Shown: piece by piece, positions 58,578 through 64,000 of the stretch | Layout of the letters: every line of letters starts with the position of its first letter | Position numbering within the stretch: the first letter of the stretch is position 1 | Source of the DNA: Mucilaginibacter aquariorum | GTDB taxonomy: Bacteria; Bacteroidota; Bacteroidia; Sphingobacteriales; Sphingobacteriaceae | DNA: 64,000 bases | Reading direction: 5' to 3' | NCBI RefSeq assembly: GCF_024498135.1 | Contig: NZ_JANHOH010000001.1 | Coordinates: 2,356,001-2,420,000, forward strand | The notes under the pieces: model-generated | The model's input: only the letters and a program-made list of their open reading frames with translations | Databases searched by the model: none | Told to the model about the DNA's origin: nothing | Translations under genes and position numbers: made by a program

Positions 58578-61450
58578 AGATCGCGACTTACAATATTAAT
58601 AACATCAATACCCGGCTGGACGTATTACTGCGCTGGCTGGAAGAGGCCAATCCGGATATCGTTTGCCTGCAGGAACTCAAATGCGAGCGAAACAAATTTC
58701 CTGAACAAAAACTTAAAGAGGTGGGCTATAACGCAATCTGGAAAGGACAGAAAAGCTGGAACGGCGTCGCCATTCTCGCCAAAAGCGAGATCAAAGAACT
58801 GCAAGACGACCTGCCCGGCGAGGATGAGGAATTTACCCATAGCCGCTATATCGAAGCCTTTATCGACGGTATTGTGATCGCCTGCATTTATCTACCCAAC
58901 GGCAATCCCTGGCCCGGACCCAAGTTCGATTACAAATTACGCTGGTTTCAAAGGCTCGCCGATCATGCCCGCGACCTGGTGGCCAGGGAGCTGCCCGTTA
59001 TCCTGATCGGAGACTATAATGTCATGCCGACAGACCTGGACACGTACAAACCGGAAAAATATGTGAACAATGCTTTGTTCCGGCCGGAAATAAAAAAAGC
59101 CTACAGAGAACTGGTCGACCAGGGCTGGACCGACGCCGTCAGGACCTTATATCCCAATGAACCAATCTATACTTTCTGGGACTATATGCGTAATGCCTAC
59201 GAAAGGAATGCCGGTTTGCGGCTGGACCATTTCCTGCTCAATAAAGCGGTCGCCAAACGACTAAAAATGGCGGAGGTGGATAAGCACGTCCGTGGCTGGG
59301 AGCATGCGAGCGACCATGCGCCGGTTTGGATCGAACTGGCCGATAACAATCTCCCTGAAAAGAAAAATACCGAAAAGCCGGAACAGCAAGTACAACGCGA
59401 AACGCAAACAGCACAGCCAAAAGGAACCGGTGACTGGCAAACCTTATTAGCAGCCGCTCCCAAGGCAAATATGCCCGCCAAACCGCAACCCATGAAGGCG
59501 ACGCTGGTCCGCGAGCCTTTTGACGACCCCGGCTGGCTGTACGAGATCAAATGGGACGGGTACCGCGCGCTGGCCGTCGTCGAAAATAACCAAGCCGAAT
59601 TGATCTCCCGCAATAACATTTCCTTTGACCAGTTCCATCCCATAACGGACGCTTTAGGCAAATGGAATGCTAACACGATCATCGACGGCGAGATCGTCGT
59701 GCTTAATGCCGACGGCAAATCCGATTTCAGCGCCATTCAGAATTGGCAGCGGCGCAAGGATGGCCAATTGGTCTATAATGTTTTTGATATCCTCTGGTAT
59801 GAAGGCCGCGACCTCAGGGAATTACCCTTAACCGAACGCAAAGCCATTTTGGAGGCGGTACTGCCAGCAGACGAGACCATCAAATTAAGTAAAGCTTTTG
59901 ACGTGAACGGCATCGAGTTTTTCCAGGCGGCGGAAAAAGCCGGCATCGAAGGCATTATGGCGAAGAAAGCCGACAGCGCTTATACCGCCGGTGACCGTTC
60001 CAAAGAATGGCTCAAGGTTAAAGTAGAACGAAGGCAGGAAGTGGTCATTGGCGCTTTCACCCGGAATGCCGGGACTGAGAAGTTATTCAGCGCCCTGGCC
60101 ATCGGCGTTTACGAAAAGGGTGTCCTGCGATATATCGGCAAAGTCGGCACCGGCTGGTCCGAAAAAAAGCAAAAAGAAATGATGGCCCAGTTCGAGCCCC
60201 TCATTACAGAAGTCTGCCCCTTTGATGTGGAACCGGATGTCGATGAACCTTCGCAGTTCCGCCCGCGCCGGCTCGGCGCCAAGCCGTTCTGGCTCAAACC
60301 CGAACTGGTTTGCGAAGTGAATATTGCGGAGATCACCAGCGACGGCAAAGTGCGTCAGGCTTCTTTCAAGGGCATGCGAAGCGATAAGAACCCCAAGGAT
60401 GTCATTATCGAAGTTCCTGCCGATACAACCGCAACTGTAGCCAAAATGGATGAAACGTCTGAACTAATCATAACGAAAACTAACCGCAAAAAAGCCATGA
60501 ACAAAACGATCAAACCCGAAGCCAGTTTCCTGGACCCCGAGAAAGACAGCCAGACCGTCAAAGTCAATGGCTGCCCCTTAACGTTCAATCATCTCTCCAA
60601 AGTCTACTGGCCTGAGGATGGTATTACCAAGCGCGATATGTTCAACTATTATGACCAGGTTGCGGAGTATATGGTACCTTACCTTAAAGACCGCCCCATG
60701 TCGCTCAACCGTTTTCCGAACGGCATACACGGGCCAAGCTTTTACCAGAAAAATGTGAAGGATAAAGTGCCGGATTGTATGGCCACGATGCCGCATACGA
60801 ATGACAAAGGCGAGGAAAAAGAATATTTGGTCGCTACAAATAAGGCAAGCCTTTTATGGATGGTTTCACTGGGGTGCATTGAGATCAATCCATGGTTCAG
60901 CCGCGTGCAATCCCCAGGCAACCCGGATTTCTGTGTCATCGACCTTGACCCCGACAAGCAGCATTTCGACCAGGTGATCAGCGCCGCACAGGAAGTCAAA
61001 AGAGTGCTGGACACTATCGGCGTCACAGCCTATCCGAAAACGTCAGGTTCTACCGGTATGCACATTTACATTCCGCTTGGCGCAAAATATACATATGATC
61101 AGAGTCAGCTTTTTGCAAAGATCATTGTCAGCCTGGTGCATAAGCAAATACCGGAGTACACCAGCCTTGAACGAATGGTTAAAAATCGGGGCGGTAAAAT
61201 GTACCTCGACTTTTTACAAAATCGTCCCGATGCCACGATCGCCGGTGTCTATTCCCTGCGGCCCAAACCCGGCGCAACGGTTTCCATGCCGCTCACCTGG
61301 GACGAAGTAAAACCCGGACTGACAATGAAAGACTTTACCATACATAACGCCATCCAGCGGTTAAAAGAAACCGGTGACTTGTTCAAAGGCGTATTAGGCG
61401 AAGGAATAGACCTTATGGCAGTTATTCAAAAAGCACAAAGCGCATTTTAA
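58574..61450 (+). CDS. Fusion of ExoIII-like nuclease, ATP-dependent ligase and LigD polymerase
   Basis: The 958-residue protein starts with an EEP-type nuclease (MKIATYNINNINTRLDVLLR, QELKCERNKF, GDYNVMPTDLD, LRLDHFLLN, HASDHAPVW), with the residues needed by ExoIII/AP-endonucleases in place. A Gln/Pro-rich linker (about 260-300) follows. The ligase has K326 in YEIKWDGYR, DGEIVVLN and GIMAKKADSAY. The polymerase has DxD at D790/D792 (VIDLDPDKQHF), RFPNGIHGPSFYQK and SLRPKPGATVSMPLTW. In normal LigD the extra domain is a phosphoesterase; here a nuclease takes its place. Confidence 0.93.
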   Translation: MKIATYNINNINTRLDVLLRWLEEANPDIVCLQELKCERNKFPEQKLKEVGYNAIWKGQKSWNGVAILAKSEIKELQDDLPGEDEEFTHSRYIEAFIDGIVIACIYLPNGNPWPGPKFDYKLRWFQRLADHARDLVARELPVILIGDYNVMPTDLDTYKPEKYVNNALFRPEIKKAYRELVDQGWTDAVRTLYPNEPIYTFWDYMRNAYERNAGLRLDHFLLNKAVAKRLKMAEVDKHVRGWEHASDHAPVWIELADNNLPEKKNTEKPEQQVQRETQTAQPKGTGDWQTLLAAAPKANMPAKPQPMKATLVREPFDDPGWLYEIKWDGYRALAVVENNQAELISRNNISFDQFHPITDALGKWNANTIIDGEIVVLNADGKSDFSAIQNWQRRKDGQLVYNVFDILWYEGRDLRELPLTERKAILEAVLPADETIKLSKAFDVNGIEFFQAAEKAGIEGIMAKKADSAYTAGDRSKEWLKVKVERRQEVVIGAFTRNAGTEKLFSALAIGVYEKGVLRYIGKVGTGWSEKKQKEMMAQFEPLITEVCPFDVEPDVDEPSQFRPRRLGAKPFWLKPELVCEVNIAEITSDGKVRQASFKGMRSDKNPKDVIIEVPADTTATVAKMDETSELIITKTNRKKAMNKTIKPEASFLDPEKDSQTVKVNGCPLTFNHLSKVYWPEDGITKRDMFNYYDQVAEYMVPYLKDRPMSLNRFPNGIHGPSFYQKNVKDKVPDCMATMPHTNDKGEEKEYLVATNKASLLWMVSLGCIEINPWFSRVQSPGNPDFCVIDLDPDKQHFDQVISAAQEVKRVLDTIGVTAYPKTSGSTGMHIYIPLGAKYTYDQSQLFAKIIVSLVHKQIPEYTSLERMVKNRGGKMYLDFLQNRPDATIAGVYSLRPKPGATVSMPLTWDEVKPGLTMKDFTIHNAIQRLKETGDLFKGVLGEGIDLMAVIQKAQSAF

Positions 61451-61556
61451 ATCCATCGGTATTGCCATGATTATATGAATTTGCAGGGCCATTCTTGATA
61501 TTAGTAAAATTGTTAATTTGCTAGGACATAATTTACCAAAATCGTTAATTTGTTCC

Positions 61557-61768
61557 ATGCAAAAAGTTTACTATAAGCGAATCACTACCTGGTACGATTA
61601 CCCTGACAATAACGAAATTTTTGAGGATTACATAACTTATGGGTTATCGCGGCATAATTGGGTTGAATATGCCGAACCATTCCTTTAGCAGACATGAAAG
61701 AACGGCAACGAATTGTAGCGGAAGCTTTGAAGGCAGACCCAAGTGAAATTGAGCTTGTTAAGAAATGA
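61557..61768 (+). pseudogene. Small gene split by a frameshift
   Basis: The frame at 61557-61688 reads MQKVYYKRITTWYDYPDNNE through WVEYAEPFL and a stop; from about 61680 another frame reads LADMKERQRIVAEALKADPS ending in a stop at 61768. Joined, they would make one protein of about 70 residues. No family is known. Confidence 0.4.
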
Positions 61769-61789
61769 TACGCCTGCCTAAATAAATCC

Positions 61790-62131
61790 TTACAGATCCG
61801 GTTCCTGGTAAGCTTCGATAAAAACCGCCAGATAAGCCTGCTCCGCAAGACTTAATACCTGACCTTCAAATTGCCTGAGGCAGCCACTCTCAAAAATAAA
61901 CTTGCCCAGATAGTCAGGGTTTTGCTCATCAGGTAACTCATCGTTTACCTCAGCGAATTCCTCCGGTTCCGTGAACAGATGCGTCTCGTCATCTAACGCG
62001 TCTTTGTATATTTTGTATACGCCGGTCGAACGCAAGCCGCGCTGACCATCCTTTTCAATTATTGGCTCAATAATTACATAGCGATCGCTGCCATCTGCCT
62101 GGGGGATGCTCGTTTGTACAGGGTTCATCAT
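61790..62131 (-). CDS. Small protein after Ku
   Basis: The 113-residue acidic protein has QADGSDRYVIIEPIIEKDGQ, LRSTGVYKIYKDALDDE and LAEQAYLAVFIEAYQEPDL. It starts at 62131, 1 base after Ku's stop. It may be a partner of the end-joining system. No known family. Confidence 0.7.
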   Translation of the reverse strand: MMNPVQTSIPQADGSDRYVIIEPIIEKDGQRGLRSTGVYKIYKDALDDETHLFTEPEEFAEVNDELPDEQNPDYLGKFIFESGCLRQFEGQVLSLAEQAYLAVFIEAYQEPDL

Positions 62132-62132
62132 A

Positions 62133-62903
62133 TCATGCCCCTTTCTTAGCATTTAAACTGCTCATCAGCTGATCGTAAAGATCGTCGCCTTTAGCTTTTA
62201 CCGGTTTAAGCTTTTTAATGGTCGGACGCTTACCTTTGGCTTTTTGCTCAATGATATTCATCAGCTCTGTATGAAATTCGTCCTTATATTTTGAAAGATC
62301 CAGCGGCTCTGCATACTGGTCAATCAGCGCAAGACCCATTTTTAGTTCTTTATCACTTACTTTAATGTTATCATCGAGCTTGAGTTCATCCTGTTCGCGT
62401 ATCTGCTGTGCAAAACGAATGCGGGTCACCACGATAGCTTTGTCAACGGGATGAACAATACAAAGACTTTCGGTACTCCGCAGGACAAAACGCGCGAGGC
62501 CTGCCTTGCCTGATTTCTTCAGCGCTGCCAGTAATAGCGCGTAAGCTTTGTTGTTTTTAGTAGCCGGTTCTGTATAATAAGATGTTTCATAATACATCGG
62601 GTTCACCGAAGCGACATCCACGAAACTTTCGATCTCAATGACTTTCGTTTTTTCCGGCGCGGCTGCTTCAAAATCGGCATCCTCTATAATTACATAGTCA
62701 TCATCGTATTTATAACCTTTAACGATCTTATCATAAGGCACTTCCTTTTTCGTGTTTTCATTGACCCGCTGGAATTTAATATGCGCGTGGTCGCGGCTGT
62801 CCAGCATGTCCAGGTCAAGTCTTGTTTCCTGCACCGCTGAGAATAATTTGATGGGGATGCTCACCAGGCCGAAACCGATGGAGCCTGTCCAGATACTTCT
62901 CAT
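62133..62903 (-). CDS. ku: Bacterial Ku protein
   Basis: The 256-residue protein has MRSIWTGSIGFGLVSIPIKL, KFQRVNENTKKEVPYDKIVK, GYKYDDDYVIIEDADFEAA and the Ku-core pattern YYETSYYTEPATKNNKAYAL, with a basic C-terminal tail KGKRPTIKKLKPVKAKG. Ku dimers bind DNA ends and recruit LigD. It overlaps the small gene upstream by ATGA (62900-62903). Confidence 0.97.
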   Translation of the reverse strand: MRSIWTGSIGFGLVSIPIKLFSAVQETRLDLDMLDSRDHAHIKFQRVNENTKKEVPYDKIVKGYKYDDDYVIIEDADFEAAAPEKTKVIEIESFVDVASVNPMYYETSYYTEPATKNNKAYALLLAALKKSGKAGLARFVLRSTESLCIVHPVDKAIVVTRIRFAQQIREQDELKLDDNIKVSDKELKMGLALIDQYAEPLDLSKYKDEFHTELMNIIEQKAKGKRPTIKKLKPVKAKGDDLYDQLMSSLNAKKGA

Positions 62904-63199
62904 AGCTTTAATTTTCTAATGTTGTCATTGATGCCGTGCGGGTGGTGACCCTCGATCTTGTCAGCCAACAGGTGCAGGATCTCCTTATCCACCTCGCCCG
63001 GGTTCTGGCAGATATGCAAAAAATCCTGTGCGTCCGGCTCAAAACTCGCTACGTAAACGCCGTTCTCAAACACTTTATATTTACATTGCTCCTCATTATG
63101 GTGGGGATATTCGCCCACCTCGAAATGATGTACTTTCTTGTCCTTGCTGATCGTGATCGCGTAATTTTCCATAACCATATAACCATTTGATTTCGGCAT
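62900..63199 (-). CDS. Small protein coupled to Ku
   Basis: The 99-residue protein has ENYAITISKDKKVHHFEVGE, YPHHNEEQCKYKVFENGVYV and FLHICQNPGEVDKEILHLLA. The start may be at 63199 or 63172 (MENYAIT). Its stop overlaps the Ku start, which ties it to end joining. I know no family. Confidence 0.75.
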   Translation of the reverse strand: MPKSNGYMVMENYAITISKDKKVHHFEVGEYPHHNEEQCKYKVFENGVYVASFEPDAQDFLHICQNPGEVDKEILHLLADKIEGHHPHGINDNIRKLKL

Positions 63200-63229
63200 T
63201 GTTTATCATAGTATCATCGCATTCGCTGA

Positions 63230-64000
63230 TCAAAGGAGATTCTTTTCAATGTCGGCAATTGAAGGCAAACTATCTTTCAAATCTGTGGGAATGGCCTTTG
63301 TCAGATGGTATTCAGAAATTCCTATTGGTTTCTCCAGTCCTTTTAAAGCATACTCAGCTACAATCTTATTTTTCTCTTTGCATATCAGTATACCTATGGT
63401 CGGCTGGTCATGCTGATGCTTTAACATCCCGTCTACAGCATTTAAGTAGAAGTTTAACTTTCCTGCATATTCGGGAATGAACTTTCCGGCTTTCAGCTCT
63501 ATCACTACAAAGCATCTAAGCCTTAAATGATAGAATAAAAGATCAATATAATAATCTTCGCCTCCGATCTGTAACGGATATTGTCTGCCAACATAACTAA
63601 AACCATTGCCAAGTTCAAGGAGAAATTTCGTCATGTGGCCAACGAGGCCATCCTCCAATTCTCTTTCAAAATGATTTTCTGCCAAATTTAGAAAGTCAAA
63701 CTTATATGGGTCTTTAAAAATTTCTTTTGCAAGATCACTTTGTATTGGCGGAAGTGTAGCCGAAAAATTGGTCACCGCCTTTCCTTTTCTGCTGTACAGA
63801 TCGTTCTCTATCTGGTTTACCAATAGGTTCCGGCTCCAGCCAAATTGTACAGCTTGTTTAATATAAAAAATGCGTTCTTCCTTGTTTTTTACCTTATCCA
63901 GTAAAGTGATATGATGGTACCAGGGCAATTGTGCAAGTGGCACTTGCACAATTGCATCACTATTTTTAATTTGTGCAAGCGGCACTTGCACAAATTCAGG
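63230..64000 (-). CDS. DUF1016/YhcG-type PDDEXK nuclease (partial)
   Basis: The frame is open at the right edge. It has LLDKVKNKEERIFYIKQAVQ, FGWSRNLLVNQIENDLYSRK, and the PD-(D/E)XK core DYYIDLLFYHLRLRCFVVIE then LKAGKFIPEYAGKLNFYLN. The N-terminal domain lies partly outside. The two near-palindromes at 63926-63996 code for the repeated VQVPLAQ near the visible end. Members of DUF1016 may act in restriction or DNA repair. Confidence 0.9.
   Translation of the reverse strand, partial: PEFVQVPLAQIKNSDAIVQVPLAQLPWYHHITLLDKVKNKEERIFYIKQAVQFGWSRNLLVNQIENDLYSRKGKAVTNFSATLPPIQSDLAKEIFKDPYKFDFLNLAENHFERELEDGLVGHMTKFLLELGNGFSYVGRQYPLQIGGEDYYIDLLFYHLRLRCFVVIELKAGKFIPEYAGKLNFYLNAVDGMLKHQHDQPTIGILICKEKNKIVAEYALKGLEKPIGISEYHLTKAIPTDLKDSLPSIADIEKNLL
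63926..63996. repeat. Two 29-bp palindromes inside the DUF1016 gene
   Basis: CAATTGTGCAAGTG (63926-63939) has a perfect reverse complement at 63941-63954. A second near-copy spans 63968-63996 (AATTTGTGCAAGCG and its partner, one mismatch). The copies start 42 bases apart, are in frame, and repeat the peptide VQVPLAQ. Confidence 0.75.

Noticed and set aside
59197-59736. 179-codon minus-strand frame
   Set aside because: Antisense shadow of the ExoIII-ligase fusion gene.
1-64000. CRISPR arrays, tRNA and rRNA genes, complete insertion sequences
   Set aside because: No regular spaced repeats, no cloverleaf-type sequences and no transposase frames were seen on reading.

Overview
The window reads as chromosomal DNA from a Bacteroidota bacterium of the Sphingobacteriaceae type (Mucilaginibacter/Pedobacter-like). 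The evidence is: TAnnTTTG -7 promoter elements, almost no Shine-Dalgarno sequences, A/T-rich stretches before start codons, lineage-typical families (PRTRC cassette, GreA/B-C-like small proteins, TrxB-like ferredoxin reductase), and dense ATGA/TAATG gene overlaps. This placement is inference from gene content; no rRNA or tRNA is present.

Left part (0-14.4 kb): a PadR/HAAS pair, then a hypoxia/NO-stress-flavoured set (universal stress protein, GreA/B-like protein, DUF2945, flavohaemoglobin hmp, DUF488). Next comes one long minus-strand operon of about 8.7 kb. It runs from an Rrf2 regulator through a cbb3-type oxidase (ccoN with a long N-terminal extension, and a ccoO-cytochrome c fusion), two group III truncated haemoglobins, a haemerythrin, two cupins, two 2Fe-2S ferredoxins and a TrxB-like ferredoxin reductase. 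An identical 22-bp element lies directly before both hmp and ccoN. The Rrf2 promoter region carries two copies of a 12-bp site 30 bp apart.

14.5-26.6 kb: an FAD monooxygenase, a fused cytochrome b561/sulfite-oxidase-like protein, decayed sequence, an EmrAB-TolC type efflux operon divergent from an AraC regulator that overlaps a ferredoxin, and a DoxX-reductase-PTPS/QueD-FolE pterin operon divergent from an ECF sigma factor. The last two share mirrored ECF-type promoters.

26.8-35.2 kb is the most unusual part. Two FMN-dependent glutamate-synthase-like genes (the second lacking the Fe-S cysteines), three GreA/B-C-like proteins and three paralogous single-TM proteins of unknown family are preceded by short unannotated reading frames. 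Four of these are 49-50-codon peptides in two A/B pairs ending in (S/T)SKDF(I/V)x; a fifth, more divergent frame contains YKDF. After each stop codon, or overlapping it in the divergent one, comes a GC hairpin. In three cases the KDF codons can base-pair with the region just before the next start codon. I propose a family of regulatory leader peptides, possibly ribosome-arresting.

36-46.9 kb: two related cassettes (MocR-type regulator, DoxX protein, secreted 20-kDa protein), transporters, an azoreductase, and two frame-disrupted genes. 47.5-54.8 kb: an orphan PRTRC module (ssb, DUF932, PRTRC E/C/F/B/ThiF, macro domain, DUF2493) with strong inverted repeats but no integrase or relaxase in view. 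55.4-63.2 kb: a non-homologous end-joining locus with a classical LigD, a second LigD in which an ExoIII-like nuclease replaces the phosphoesterase domain, Ku, and small unknown partners. The right edge holds a partial DUF1016/PDDEXK nuclease gene with two near-perfect palindromes inside its reading frame.
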